A stretch of 64,000 nt of DNA, taken from Ursidibacter maritimus. GTDB lineage: Bacteria > Pseudomonadota > Gammaproteobacteria > Enterobacterales > Pasteurellaceae. The notes beneath the pieces were generated by a model. That model did no database searches and was not told where the DNA came from. It saw nothing but the letters and a program-made list of their open reading frames with translations. A program made the translations under genes and the position numbers. The DNA is taken from the NCBI RefSeq assembly GCF_009761395.1, contig NZ_LEKN01000001.1, positions 310,001 through 374,000 of the forward strand, read 5' to 3'. This document shows positions 9,942 to 19,658 of this stretch, one piece after another; within the stretch, counting starts at the first letter, position 1, and the number at the start of each line of letters is the position of its first letter.

Positions 9942-9974
9942 CTGATCCGACAAGTCAGCTTACAACTGTACGCT
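9940..9974 (+). promoter_or_regulatory. FadR-like and FabR-like operators upstream of fabA
   Basis: AACTGATCCGACAAGTCAGC (9940-9959) closely follows the E. coli fabA FadR activator site. It runs into AGCTTACAACTGTACGCT (9957-9974), a near-palindrome of the FabR operator form AGCGTACA-N2-TGTACGCT. A TATGAT -10-like word follows at 9993-9998. The FadR-like site overlaps the lonH stop codon. The matches are from memory of the E. coli sites; the regulators themselves are not in this window. Confidence 0.65.
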
Positions 9975-10054
9975 ATTTTATAACTCTGTTACTATGATGG
10001 CATATAAACTGCCTAATATAATAGGCTTTTACCCATCTATTACAGGAAAAAATA

Positions 10055-10585
10055 ATGAACAGTTGTACACCTAACATCAAATCTAGCTATGATTATCAAG
10101 ATTTACTCGCATCAGGTCGTGGCGAATTATTCGGTGCAGAGGGGCCACAGTTACCTGCACCAACAATGCTAATGATGGATAGAATTACCAAAATGGCACA
10201 AGATGAAGGCTTATTTGAGAAAGGTTATATTGAAGCGGAATTAGATATTCATCCAGATTTACCTTTCTTTGGTTGCCATTTCATTGGCGACCCTGTGATG
10301 CCAGGCTGTTTGGGCTTAGACGCGATGTGGCAACTTGTTGGATTTTATCTCGGTTGGATTGGTGGTAAAGGTAAAGGGCGTGCACTAGGTGTTGGTGAAG
10401 TAAAATTCACAGGGCAAATTTTACCAACAGCGAAAAAAGTAATTTATCGCATCAATATGAAACGAGTGATCAATCGTAAATTAGTCATGGGTGTTGCGGA
10501 TGGCGAAGTAGAAGTAGATGGTAAAGTTATTTATACCGCAACAGATCTCAAAGTAGGCTTATTCCAAGATACTACCTCATTCTAA
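10055..10585 (+). CDS. fabA: 3-hydroxydecanoyl-[acyl-carrier-protein] dehydratase/isomerase
   Basis: Dehydrates 3-hydroxydecanoyl-ACP and isomerises trans-2- to cis-3-decenoyl-ACP, the branch point for unsaturated fatty acids. The protein has 176 residues, full length. The hot-dog fold active site is seen as [19 protein letters not shown], with His75 and Asp89 (His70 and Asp84 in E. coli numbering). An AGGAAA ribosome site precedes the ATG. The upstream region holds FadR- and FabR-like sites, so expression probably follows membrane fatty-acid balance. Confidence 0.98.
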   Translation: MNSCTPNIKSSYDYQDLLASGRGELFGAEGPQLPAPTMLMMDRITKMAQDEGLFEKGYIEAELDIHPDLPFFGCHFIGDPVMPGCLGLDAMWQLVGFYLGWIGGKGKGRALGVGEVKFTGQILPTAKKVIYRINMKRVINRKLVMGVADGEVEVDGKVIYTATDLKVGLFQDTTSF

Positions 10586-10672
10586 TTTTTCGATCACGAT
10601 CGCAAAATTTGATTAACTGACTATACAAATTAATATTCTGACTTAATATCTCCCTATCTTTTGGGAGATATT

Positions 10673-11197
10673 ATGTATAGAGCATTCACAACTATTGAAT
10701 TATTCACTACCCTAGCAATCTCTATTATTGCTATCTATTTCATTTCTCCCATATTTTTTAAAATACAAGATTACTTTATTTTAAACAATCATATTAACCA
10801 AATTAGATCATTTTTCTATCAGGTGCAGGCGAAATCCTATTATTCTAAACAAAACTATTCCTTTACAATTCATTCAGATAAACAAAACTGGTGCATTATT
10901 GCATTAGAGAAAGTCGATGGTAAGAAGAAACTAAGTTGTGATTGTCTAAATCTCTCTAACTGCCATATATCAGGTAATTATTTAATATATAAACAGAAAC
11001 ATTATGGTGTTAATTTTATAAGTAAAAGCCTATATCCAAATACATTTATCAATTTAGATGGTAAATCAGGTCGAATAGAATCTAAATGTTTAGGTTTATC
11101 TATTAACAAATTAAGTGAAACATTACATTTTGAACAAAATGGAGTAGTAAATGTTATTCAGAAAAATAAAAGATCAAACTGTAATAAGAACTTATAA
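10673..11197 (+). CDS. comN: Prepilin-type protein, ComN-like
   Basis: A 174-residue protein whose N-terminus MYRAFTTIELFTTLAISIIAIYF is a class III (type IV pilin) signal: short basic leader, Phe at +1, Glu at +5, then a hydrophobic helix. ATG 10673, after GGGAG, is preferred to an in-frame TTG at 10661. First of four small prepilin-like genes directly before recC, the arrangement of comNOPQ (HI0938-HI0941) in Haemophilus influenzae, where they are competence-induced and needed for transformation. Low GC and weak sequence conservation are normal for these genes, so the symbol is by position. Confidence 0.75.
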   Translation: MYRAFTTIELFTTLAISIIAIYFISPIFFKIQDYFILNNHINQIRSFFYQVQAKSYYSKQNYSFTIHSDKQNWCIIALEKVDGKKKLSCDCLNLSNCHISGNYLIYKQKHYGVNFISKSLYPNTFINLDGKSGRIESKCLGLSINKLSETLHFEQNGVVNVIQKNKRSNCNKNL

Positions 11198-11852
11198 AGC
11201 TTTTACCCTAATCGAAATACTGGTTGTGATTTTTATTGGAACAATTATATTACTCTCTATTTCTAACTTACTAAATAATTTTTATTTTAATCAATATAAA
11301 AAAGAGAAACTATTTAACTTGCAAAAACAATCGCATCAAATTATTAACTATTTACAACAAAACATACAGCATCTTGCTTATCAAGGTGATTATCGAGAAC
11401 AATCTAATGTTGAGTTATTCTCTGATAATGATCAACATTATTTCTTAAATAAACGGTGCTTTGTTTTTTTCTATGATCTTAATGGCGATGGTTGTATTGG
11501 TAATAGAAATAAAACAAAAAGTTGTAAACTGCACAAATCAAATAAAACTAAAGAAATTAGTAAAGAGTTTTTTGGATTTAAGTTTGAGAATAATATGATT
11601 TATGTCTTTGAAAATAAAAGTATTGATAATTGTGTTGGTGAATATTGTCAAGAATATCTCTCTAATTGTCAAACGGGAAAGTGGAGAAAAATGTCTGATT
11701 TGGCGGATTATACAGTGGAGAATCTAACCTTCTCTTGGAAAAATGAAGGAAGCTTATTGCACATTCACCTTATCACTTCAACAGCAAAAGATAAGAAATT
11801 GACATATGAGTTAAATAGCTATGTTTATATTTTAAATGGTAAAGAAAAATAA
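11151..11852 (+). CDS. comO: Prepilin-type protein, ComO-like
   Basis: A 233-residue minor-pilin-like protein. A longer leader (MLFRKIKDQTVIRTYKA) precedes the canonical FTLIEILVVIFIGTIILLS prepilin helix with Glu at +5. The body has many cysteines (for example GDGCIG, NCVGEYC, NCQTGKW) suited to periplasmic disulfides. It overlaps comN by 47 bases in another frame, so translation is probably coupled. It is second in the prepilin quartet upstream of recC and resembles PilW-type minor pilins. Confidence 0.75.
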   Translation: MLFRKIKDQTVIRTYKAFTLIEILVVIFIGTIILLSISNLLNNFYFNQYKKEKLFNLQKQSHQIINYLQQNIQHLAYQGDYREQSNVELFSDNDQHYFLNKRCFVFFYDLNGDGCIGNRNKTKSCKLHKSNKTKEISKEFFGFKFENNMIYVFENKSIDNCVGEYCQEYLSNCQTGKWRKMSDLADYTVENLTFSWKNEGSLLHIHLITSTAKDKKLTYELNSYVYILNGKEK

Positions 11853-12514
11853 TGAAATTATACCGAGCAAGTGCATTATTAACATCATTACTGCTGTTTA
11901 GTGGAATTTTGGTAGTTGTTTTTTTATTTTACCAGGATATATTATATCGAGATCATTATTCACAGAATAGTTATCATCAATATCTCAATCAGAAATTTCA
12001 ACTATTGACTGAGTTTAAAAAATCCTTATCAGAACTAAATAATGAATGTCATAAACAGCAGCGAGAAAATATAATAGAAAAGAGTGGTGATGTAAAATAT
12101 CAATACAGTTGTATTCTTAAGAGTATTTTTATTCAACCTAAACCTACCAAAGATAAATATATTCAAGTAGATAACATTCTTGATTGGTTAGATTTAGAAC
12201 GTTATCAATCTTCTCTGCATTATGCTTCTTCATTAGATGAATTACCAAATAGTAGTGAAAGTGAACCACAAATTGTCATAATGACTAATGATATAGATGA
12301 GCGTTTAAACCAGGATTTCTATGGAATTATTATCACTGATCATTATTTTGATATTAAAGGTAAAAAAATTTATGGTGTACTCTATTCATCTTATGACAAT
12401 TTTCGTGAAGAGCGTAATTTGAGCTATAAAAGCTCGGTCGTTAATACCATTGAAGAGCAATTTTCTTACTGGCAATATTTACCTTATTCAAGGAATTTAT
12501 TAGCAAATGATTAA
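11852..12514 (+). CDS. comP: Pilus-assembly-like membrane-anchored protein, ComP-like
   Basis: A 220-residue protein with one N-terminal membrane helix (LLTSLLLFSGILVVVFLFYQ) and a soluble outside domain. The prepilin FTxxE motif is degenerate; its identification rests on place, size and the anchor. Its start shares a base with the comO stop. Third in the comNOPQ-like cluster; likely exported and involved in assembling the DNA-uptake pseudopilus, by analogy with H. influenzae. Confidence 0.65.
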   Translation: MKLYRASALLTSLLLFSGILVVVFLFYQDILYRDHYSQNSYHQYLNQKFQLLTEFKKSLSELNNECHKQQRENIIEKSGDVKYQYSCILKSIFIQPKPTKDKYIQVDNILDWLDLERYQSSLHYASSLDELPNSSESEPQIVIMTNDIDERLNQDFYGIIITDHYFDIKGKKIYGVLYSSYDNFREERNLSYKSSVVNTIEEQFSYWQYLPYSRNLLAND

Positions 12515-12806
12515 AATAGTAAAAGCAGAAACACTTACAAGCCTACTTATCGCAATTTCTCTCTTTATGATTTTATTTTTAGCCTATGCTAATTGGCAAT
12601 CTTTACAAAATAAGCAGGCAAATTATCTTTACCAAAAGCAACAAGCCCTACAGATCGCAGAAAATCAACTTAACTTAAAAGCAATCAATGAACCTTGTGA
12701 AAAAATAGTTAAACAAAATAATCTTAATTTTGAAATCAGTTGTTTAGAGCAAAAAATCACCGTTATCTTTCCGCTTGGAAAGATAGAACTGAGCTCCACT
12801 GAGTAG
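12507..12806 (+). CDS. comQ: Small prepilin-like protein, ComQ-like
   Basis: A 99-residue protein that begins MIKIVKAETLTSLLIAISLFMILFLAYANW: a short basic leader, Glu near the pilin +5 position, and a membrane helix, followed by a short domain with two cysteines. It overlaps comP by 8 bases and ends 49 bases before recC. Last of the prepilin quartet; the symbol is by position in the H. influenzae order. Confidence 0.65.
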   Translation: MIKIVKAETLTSLLIAISLFMILFLAYANWQSLQNKQANYLYQKQQALQIAENQLNLKAINEPCEKIVKQNNLNFEISCLEQKITVIFPLGKIELSSTE

Positions 12807-12855
12807 GTAGATCATTCAAAGTGAACAAGGTAAAATAGCTCATCACACAAAAGGA

Positions 12856-15800
12856 ATGGCTATGTTTATTGTTTATCACTCAGATCAATTAGATCTACAA
12901 AAAGAACTCCTTATCCATATTTTACAAGAAGATCCAAATCCCAACCCCCTTGAGTCTGAAACCATTTTGGTACAAAGTCTTGGAATGGCACAATGGTTAC
13001 AAATTCAAATTTCAGATAGGCTCGGCATTGCTGGGAACATTAACTTCCCTTACCCGACAAGTTTTCTATGGCAGCAGTATCGCTTGCTTTTTCCTGAACT
13101 CCCAAAAGAGAATATTTTTGAACGTGATGCAATGATATGGCGTTTAATGCGCTTAATTCCGAACTATTTAGAACATCCTAGCTTTTCACCACTCAAAGCC
13201 TATTTGAACCCTTTTGAGCAACTCAAATTATTTCAACTCGCCAGTAAAATAGCTGATTTATTTGACCAATACTTAGTTTACCGCCCAGATTGGCTAATTG
13301 ACTGGGAAAAAGGAAATCTCGAAAGTCATTTTGCTCATCTTAAGCAACAAAGCCCTTTTATTTCTAAAGATGAAACTGAAATTTGGCAAAATATTCAATG
13401 GCAAAGTCTATTATGGAATGTGTTAGTGAATGATTTAAAACAGGATAGCGATGAAATTGTTTTTAATACTTCTCATCGAGCCTATTTACAACAACGCTAT
13501 TTTGAAAAATTAGACAATTTAACTGAAATAGAAAAACAAAAACTACCAAAACGTATTTTTATTTTTGGTATTTCATCTTTACCATTAACACAAATCAATG
13601 TATTACATAAATTAAGTGAACATTGCCAAATACATTTATTCTTTACTAATCCTAGCCAAATTTTCTGGGCTGATAATCAAGAAGAAAAACTATTAGAAAA
13701 GCTGTTATTGAAACATAAATTATCACCTCAAGAATTAGAGGGTTCTATATATCAAGGGAATTATTTACTGAACACCTGGGGAAAACAAGGTAAAGAATTT
13801 CTAAATTTATTAGTTGAAAAACAGCATCAGGAAGTCAATTTATTTACACCAATAGTGCAAGAAAATAGCGTGCTTTTAACACAGATAAAACAATCTATTT
13901 TAAATTTCGAGCATAAACCTGAATTATCTATTGCAGAAAATGATCGCTCTATTCAAATTCATTCTTGTCATAGCAAAATGCGAGAAATTGAAGTTCTCCA
14001 TAACCAACTTCTCTTTATGTTTGAGCAAAACCCAGAGTTATCACCTAAAGATATTATTGTAATGTCTGCCGATATTGATAGCTACGCACCTTATATCAAT
14101 GCGGTATTTTCACGCTATGCTTATCAAGATCCCCGTTTTATACCTTTTACATTATCCGATCAGAAAATTAGCTATGTAAATCCAATTATTGCAAGTTTCT
14201 TGCAATTACTCTCTTTTAAAGAGAGAAAAATGACAACAGAAGAAGTACTAGATTTATTTGATGTGAAAGCCATAAGAGATAAATTTAATTTATCTGAAGA
14301 ACAATTCTCAATAATTAAACACTGGGTAATTGCATCAGGTGTTCGCTACGGATTTAATAAAGATAATCTAGACTGGGGAAATTATAACTCTTGGGAAAAT
14401 GGTATTAACCGACTATTACTCGGAACGAGTTTAAAAGAGCAAAATAATAGCTGGCAAGATATTTTGGCTTTTAATGAAAGTTATGGATTAAGTGCTGATC
14501 TTGTGGGAAAAATTGCAAAATTTATTGAAAATCTTACCGCTTGGTTTAATTTTATTCAAGATGCTCAAGACATTAATGATTGGAAAATACAACTAACAGA
14601 GTTGATTAATCAATTTTATGCAGATAATAGTGAATATGCAGAAACCATTTTAGTCTTGCAGCAAACTATTGAAAAAATTGTTAATTATATTGAAATAGCT
14701 AAATTCACAGAAAAGCTCAATGTTGAAGTTATAGCACAATTATTTGAACGCTATTTAAATCAAGAACGCAGCAATTTAAACTTCTTAATGGGTAAAGTGA
14801 ATTTCTGTACCTTATTACCAATGCGAGCAATCCCTTTTAAAGTCGTTTGCTTACTTGGAATGAATGAAGGTAATTTCCCACGTCAGCAAACCTTAAATAG
14901 TTTTGATTTAATGCAATATGCTCCACAAAAAGGAGATCGAGCAAGACGTGATGATGATCGTTATCTATTTTTAGAAGCCTTATTGTCGGCTCAAAATATT
15001 TTCTATATTAGTTATATTGGACGTTCCTTAACTGATAACTCGGAAAAATTGCCTTCGGTATTGGTATCACAGCTACTGAATTTTGTACAAAAAAATATTA
15101 TTCCTGAACAGAGCTACTATAAAGAGATTGAAATTAGTCATCATCCAATGACAGTGTTCAGCCCTAAAAATATTCAACATAACCATATTAGTTATGATAA
15201 AGAATGGTTGGAAAATAATAAGCAAAGTACTGATGCTAAATCTTTTATTACTCCAGTTACTCTTGATAATGTTGAAGTACAGACTGAAATTGACATTCAA
15301 CATTTGATCCAGTATTTGCAATCCCCAGTGAAATTCTTTTTTAATGTTCATCTTGGTGTTAATTTTGAACGATACGAAGATGAAATATCCGATGCCGAGA
15401 ATTTTTCATTATCTCATTTAGATAGATTTATTTTATTAGACTACCTAGTTAAAGAAGATAAAGAAAATTTTGAACATTTTTTCACGAATGAACGTTTAAA
15501 AGGTAATTTACCTATAAAGCATTTTGAGACATTATCTAAAGAGAATTTAATTGATAATGTAGAACTACTTAAAGACAAAATTGATAGCTATTTGTCTCAA
15601 TCAAGTAAAATTATCGAAATTGATGAAAAATTTACACTGTTAGAAAATGACTTACGATTAGTAGGTAATATAAAAAATAGATTTAATGATGAAGTCGTTT
15701 TGTGGCGAGTAGGTAAGCTGCGTGATAAAGACATAATTCAGATATGGATATATCATCTAATCTTAACATTATCTAATGTAGGTATAAAACAAATTAAATT

Positions 15801-16137
15801 CTATTATCGTGATAATAAAGATGTAAAAGCATTGACATTCTCAGCCATTAGCAAAGAAGATGCGAGAGCATTACTTACTCGCTATATTGAAGATTATTTA
15901 GATAGCGGAAGAATCTTGCAAATTGTCATCAACTATAATCTTATAGGTTATTTTAAAGATTTAAATAAAAAGGATATCAATATAGAAAATTATTGTGCCA
16001 ATGCAATATCCGCATTAGACGACAATTATATTAAACGTATTTTAATGCAACAAAATGAATTAAATTATCTTGACATTCATCAACGTACACTCGATTGGTT
16101 TGCCACAATGGTTGACCATATAAAAGGAGAGGAATAA
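12856..16137 (+). CDS. recC: Exodeoxyribonuclease V gamma subunit
   Basis: RecC subunit of RecBCD, which recognises Chi and splits the duplex during double-strand break repair. The protein has 1093 residues (E. coli 1122). The N-terminal opening FIVYHSDQLDLQKELL, the SLGMAQWLQ motif, the NINFPYPTSFLWQ segment and LPMRAIPFKVVCLLGMN (inactivated helicase region) are RecC hallmarks. ATG 12856 and 12862 are both possible. It overlaps ptrA (TAATG), as in E. coli recC-ptrA, but recB and recD do not follow here. Confidence 0.96.
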   Translation: MAMFIVYHSDQLDLQKELLIHILQEDPNPNPLESETILVQSLGMAQWLQIQISDRLGIAGNINFPYPTSFLWQQYRLLFPELPKENIFERDAMIWRLMRLIPNYLEHPSFSPLKAYLNPFEQLKLFQLASKIADLFDQYLVYRPDWLIDWEKGNLESHFAHLKQQSPFISKDETEIWQNIQWQSLLWNVLVNDLKQDSDEIVFNTSHRAYLQQRYFEKLDNLTEIEKQKLPKRIFIFGISSLPLTQINVLHKLSEHCQIHLFFTNPSQIFWADNQEEKLLEKLLLKHKLSPQELEGSIYQGNYLLNTWGKQGKEFLNLLVEKQHQEVNLFTPIVQENSVLLTQIKQSILNFEHKPELSIAENDRSIQIHSCHSKMREIEVLHNQLLFMFEQNPELSPKDIIVMSADIDSYAPYINAVFSRYAYQDPRFIPFTLSDQKISYVNPIIASFLQLLSFKERKMTTEEVLDLFDVKAIRDKFNLSEEQFSIIKHWVIASGVRYGFNKDNLDWGNYNSWENGINRLLLGTSLKEQNNSWQDILAFNESYGLSADLVGKIAKFIENLTAWFNFIQDAQDINDWKIQLTELINQFYADNSEYAETILVLQQTIEKIVNYIEIAKFTEKLNVEVIAQLFERYLNQERSNLNFLMGKVNFCTLLPMRAIPFKVVCLLGMNEGNFPRQQTLNSFDLMQYAPQKGDRARRDDDRYLFLEALLSAQNIFYISYIGRSLTDNSEKLPSVLVSQLLNFVQKNIIPEQSYYKEIEISHHPMTVFSPKNIQHNHISYDKEWLENNKQSTDAKSFITPVTLDNVEVQTEIDIQHLIQYLQSPVKFFFNVHLGVNFERYEDEISDAENFSLSHLDRFILLDYLVKEDKENFEHFFTNERLKGNLPIKHFETLSKENLIDNVELLKDKIDSYLSQSSKIIEIDEKFTLLENDLRLVGNIKNRFNDEVVLWRVGKLRDKDIIQIWIYHLILTLSNVGIKQIKFYYRDNKDVKALTFSAISKEDARALLTRYIEDYLDSGRILQIVINYNLIGYFKDLNKKDINIENYCANAISALDDNYIKRILMQQNELNYLDIHQRTLDWFATMVDHIKGEE

Positions 16138-19079
16138 TGAGAAAATCCGTATTAAGCTATACATTACAAGCCATTCTTGCTTTGGGAGCGGTTAGTTCTA
16201 CACAAGTTTTTGCAAATTCTACGCAAAATCCGACCGCTATCACCGTTAGCCAGCAACAAAAAGACTTCGAGCTGATTAACATCGCCATCAACAAAAGTCC
16301 AACTGATAAAGCCATTTATCAAGGGATTAAATTGGCAAATGGAATGGAAGTATTGCTGATTTCTGATGATAAAGCGAATAAATCGTTGATGTCTATTGGT
16401 TTACCGATTGGTTCAATGGAAGATCCGGTATTACAGCAAGGGCTTGCCCACTACCTTGAACATATGATCTTAATGGGGTCAAAATCTTTCCCTGAAACCA
16501 ATAGTTTAGATGGTTTTTTAACTAAAAATGGTGGCTATAACAATGCTTATACCGCACCAGATCGCACAGTTTATTATCTAGAGGTGAATAATAATGCCTT
16601 TGATGAAGCAGTGGCACGTTTAAGTGATGCTTTTGCTCAACCACTATTAGCTGAAAGTAATGCGAAAAAAGAAGTTAATGCAGTCAATGCTGAAATGGTG
16701 AGAGCGAAATCTAATGACGGTTTTTTAATGCACGATGTTAATTTAGCTACGGCAAATCCTAATCACCCTATTACTAAATTTGCAGTAGGAAATAATATAA
16801 CCTTATCAGATAAAGAAGACAGTAAATTACAAGAAGAGTTAGTAAAATTCTACCAAAAATATTATTCTTCAAATTTAATGAAAGCCGTTTTATATTCTAA
16901 TCAGCCAATCGAAAAACTGGTCATATTAGCTGAGAAGACCTTAGGTAAGGTAGAAAATAAAAAATTATCTGAACCTAAAGTTACTGTGCCATTTTTTAGA
17001 ACAGAAGATAAAGGGGTGTTTATTTCTTATAAACCAGTTAAGCCTAATAAAATGTTAGCCATTTCTTTTGATTTACCAGAAGATAAATCTGCATTCAAAG
17101 AAAAATCAGGGAATTATCTATCTTATGTTTTTAGTAATAATAGTGATGGCACATTGTCAGATTATTTAGTTAAACAGGGTTTATCTGATAGTGGTATTCA
17201 AGCAACTGCATCTGATGATGTAAGCCGTAATCGTGGTGATTTTACTTTCTATATTCAATTAACTGAAAAAGGGCTAGCTGAAAAAGATAAAATTATCTCA
17301 ATGGTTTTCCAACAAATAGAAAAAATAAAACAATCAGGTATTCAAGAAAGCTATTTTAATGAATTAAAAGAGAGCCTCAATCAAGAATTCCAACATTTAC
17401 AAGTTGAGAAAAGTGGAGATTATGTTGCCCAATTGGTTAGCCAAATGCTGAATTACCCATTAGAACATATTATCGATCAGCCTTATCTCATCGAAACAAT
17501 GGATAAAAAAGCTATTCAAGCAAAACTAGCAGAAATGCATATTGATAATGCTCGTATTATGTTGATTGACGATAAAGCACCAACAGATAAAAAAACTAAA
17601 TATTTCGAAGCACCTTATGCTGTTGCAAAATTTAGTGTCGAACAAAAACAGCAATGGCTTAATTTTGCCGATAACCCAGAAATCAAATTGCCTGCATTAA
17701 ACCCTTATTTTGCGACGGATTTCTCACTAAATAAGGTGGATAATTCTCGTACAAAACCACAACTTATTGATAAACAAGCTGGAACGGAAATTTATGCAAT
17801 GCCAAGTCATTATTTCCCAAATGAGCCAAAAGTTGCCTTGTTGCTAGGTTTAAAAATCTCTCCTGAAGTCGTGGATTTAAAACAAGAGGTGAGTGCAGTA
17901 TTACTTGGCTATATGGCAGATTTAGCTCGTACTAAATTGGCCTTTCAGGCATCAGTAGCTGGAATGTCCCTTTCCCCTGTTTTAGGCGAAAATGGTTTGG
18001 CGATTCGCGTAGAAGGCTATACGCAGAATATGGCAAAATTTTTGCAAGATAGCATTTCAAACTTTAAACAATTTGAATTAAGTGAGCATTTTCTTTCACA
18101 AGCAAAGCAGCGTTATTTAGAAGCATTAGATCGTTTAGATAAAGATAATGCAGCTCGTCAAGCGAATATGGCTTTAGGTAATTTTGCAAATTATCCTTAT
18201 GCTGAAAATAGCAAAAAACGAGAAATGATTGCTCAAGTTACATTATCAGATATTGCCCTTATTCGTGAAAAACTTTTAACTCAAGCAACGAGTTTACGTT
18301 TATTATCTGTGGGTAATTTATCTGATGAACAGGTAAAAAACATCGCATTAGAAACGGAGAAATTACTCAAAAATAATAATAAAACGCTAGATTTTGGTCG
18401 TTATTTGGATATCAACCAAAGCCAACGTAAAATAAATTATATTAAACATATCCCTCATCAAGATAATGCTTTTGCTATTGCCTTTTTCCCAACGAATTAT
18501 CCAGAGTTAGAAGGAATCAGCAGAGCATCGTTACTGAAAAGCATTATTTCTCGCTGGTATTTTGACGATCTACGTACCGACAAACAGCTTGGCTATGTAG
18601 TCTATGCGACAACGACAGCAGTAGGTAAAACATCAGGATTACAATTCTTGGTGCAAAGCCCAACAGCATCAGCTCAAACCATTATGCAGCATAATGAACG
18701 TTTCTTTACAGAAACCTTCACCAAGCTCAAAGAGATGCCACAAGCTGAGTTTGAAAAATATCGCAACAGTTTGATTGAGCTATTACAGCATAAGCCAGAG
18801 TCTCTAGGGCAGGAGTTTGGTGAATATCTTACAGATTTTGCTCGTGGAAATAATAAGTTTGACCGCAAAACGCAAATTATTGAGCAAATTAAACAGCTGA
18901 CCCAGCAAGATATTATCTCGTTTTATCAAAAAGCGGTTATAGAACAAAGTGGTTTAGTTTTTGCTAGCCAAGCGATTGGTGTGAATGACAAAATCAATCA
19001 ACCTGCTAATTTGAAAGGCTTCGAGAAAATCGACAGTATTGAAAAATTGCAGCAAGAGTTTGAAATTAAGGCTTATTAG
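16137..19079 (+). CDS. ptrA: Pitrilysin (protease III), periplasmic zinc metallopeptidase
   Basis: M16-family insulinase-type peptidase of 980 residues, the E. coli Ptr length (962). It has a Sec signal peptide (MRKSVLSYTLQAILALGAVSS, Phe-Ala-Asn near residue 27). The inverted zinc motif HxxEH is HYLEH at residues 105-109, with the third ligand Glu in the KEVNAVNAE stretch some 75 residues on. Four M16 half-domains fit the length. It degrades peptides in the periplasm. Its start overlaps the recC stop, so it is co-translated with recC. Confidence 0.96.
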   Translation: MRKSVLSYTLQAILALGAVSSTQVFANSTQNPTAITVSQQQKDFELINIAINKSPTDKAIYQGIKLANGMEVLLISDDKANKSLMSIGLPIGSMEDPVLQQGLAHYLEHMILMGSKSFPETNSLDGFLTKNGGYNNAYTAPDRTVYYLEVNNNAFDEAVARLSDAFAQPLLAESNAKKEVNAVNAEMVRAKSNDGFLMHDVNLATANPNHPITKFAVGNNITLSDKEDSKLQEELVKFYQKYYSSNLMKAVLYSNQPIEKLVILAEKTLGKVENKKLSEPKVTVPFFRTEDKGVFISYKPVKPNKMLAISFDLPEDKSAFKEKSGNYLSYVFSNNSDGTLSDYLVKQGLSDSGIQATASDDVSRNRGDFTFYIQLTEKGLAEKDKIISMVFQQIEKIKQSGIQESYFNELKESLNQEFQHLQVEKSGDYVAQLVSQMLNYPLEHIIDQPYLIETMDKKAIQAKLAEMHIDNARIMLIDDKAPTDKKTKYFEAPYAVAKFSVEQKQQWLNFADNPEIKLPALNPYFATDFSLNKVDNSRTKPQLIDKQAGTEIYAMPSHYFPNEPKVALLLGLKISPEVVDLKQEVSAVLLGYMADLARTKLAFQASVAGMSLSPVLGENGLAIRVEGYTQNMAKFLQDSISNFKQFELSEHFLSQAKQRYLEALDRLDKDNAARQANMALGNFANYPYAENSKKREMIAQVTLSDIALIREKLLTQATSLRLLSVGNLSDEQVKNIALETEKLLKNNNKTLDFGRYLDINQSQRKINYIKHIPHQDNAFAIAFFPTNYPELEGISRASLLKSIISRWYFDDLRTDKQLGYVVYATTTAVGKTSGLQFLVQSPTASAQTIMQHNERFFTETFTKLKEMPQAEFEKYRNSLIELLQHKPESLGQEFGEYLTDFARGNNKFDRKTQIIEQIKQLTQQDIISFYQKAVIEQSGLVFASQAIGVNDKINQPANLKGFEKIDSIEKLQQEFEIKAY

Positions 19080-19120
19080 TTTTGAGAGATCGTTAATTAA
19101 AATTGTAAAAAAGTTTCATA

Positions 19121-19193
19121 AACTTACCGCTTGTTGAATGGCTCTGATGGCTTAGTGTATAGCACTGACTGAGTTCTCAATAAGCGGTAAGTT
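19121..19193. repeat. Inverted uptake-like words forming a hairpin after ptrA
   Basis: A 17-bp stem with one G-T pair: 19121-19137 (AACTTACCGCTTGTTGA) against 19177-19193 (TCAATAAGCGGTAAGTT), loop about 39 bases. Both arms hold the AAGCGGT core of the Actinobacillus-type uptake word. It lies between convergent ptrA and crcB and may serve as a bidirectional terminator. Confidence 0.7.
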
Positions 19194-19241
19194 ATATTGT
19201 GTTTTTTGTAAATTTAGTAATTGGTTAGATTATTTTATCTA

Positions 19242-19265
19242 TCGATTATTCGTCTGAATAATCGA
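19242..19265. terminator. Hairpin downstream of crcB
   Basis: A perfect 10-bp stem, TCGATTATTC (19242-19251) with GAATAATCGA (19256-19265), tetraloop GTCT, 12 bases past the crcB stop on the minus strand. The T tail is poor, so its role as a terminator is tentative. Confidence 0.45.
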
Positions 19266-19277
19266 CTTGTAATTATA

Positions 19278-19640
19278 TTAGTTGGTAAATATTTTTATGA
19301 TATAGATACCACAAATAGTCGCGAATATGCCACCAAATGAATTACAGCTAAAAATAATGAAAGCATTTAGCCATTTTTCTGCTAATAAACTTTGACTGAC
19401 TTCCATAGAAAATGCAGAAAAAGTAGTAAAACTGCCTAAAAACCCTGTAATGACGATCAACCTAGTACTATCTTGCAAATTTAGTCCTAATAATAATCCA
19501 ATAACAAAGCACCCTATTATATTGATGGTTAATGTGCCTAAAAAGAAGGAGTGAAACCATCCATTAATCCACACTCCCATTTTCCAACGGAATACCGCAC
19601 CGAATATCGCACCTAAGCTAATTAACATTATGGTTTTCAT
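19278..19640 (-). CDS. crcB: Fluoride channel CrcB/Fluc
   Basis: A 120-residue inner-membrane protein with four predicted helices, the size of Fluc channels, which work as antiparallel dimers to let fluoride out. Family motifs are seen: GAIFGAVFRW near the start, GTLTINIIGCFVIGLL in helix 2 and GFLGSFTTFSAFSMEV with the Phe-box residues in helix 3. It follows the MFS gene by 18 bases on the same strand. I saw no fluoride riboswitch in the gap before it. Confidence 0.95.
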   Translation of the reverse strand: MKTIMLISLGAIFGAVFRWKMGVWINGWFHSFFLGTLTINIIGCFVIGLLLGLNLQDSTRLIVITGFLGSFTTFSAFSMEVSQSLLAEKWLNAFIIFSCNSFGGIFATICGIYIIKIFTN

Positions 19641-19658
19641 TTATTATCCTGAGCTGCT

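Noticed and set aside
19641-19658. Fluoride riboswitch before crcB
   Set aside because: Only 18 bases separate crcB from the MFS gene; no room for or sign of the crcB motif.
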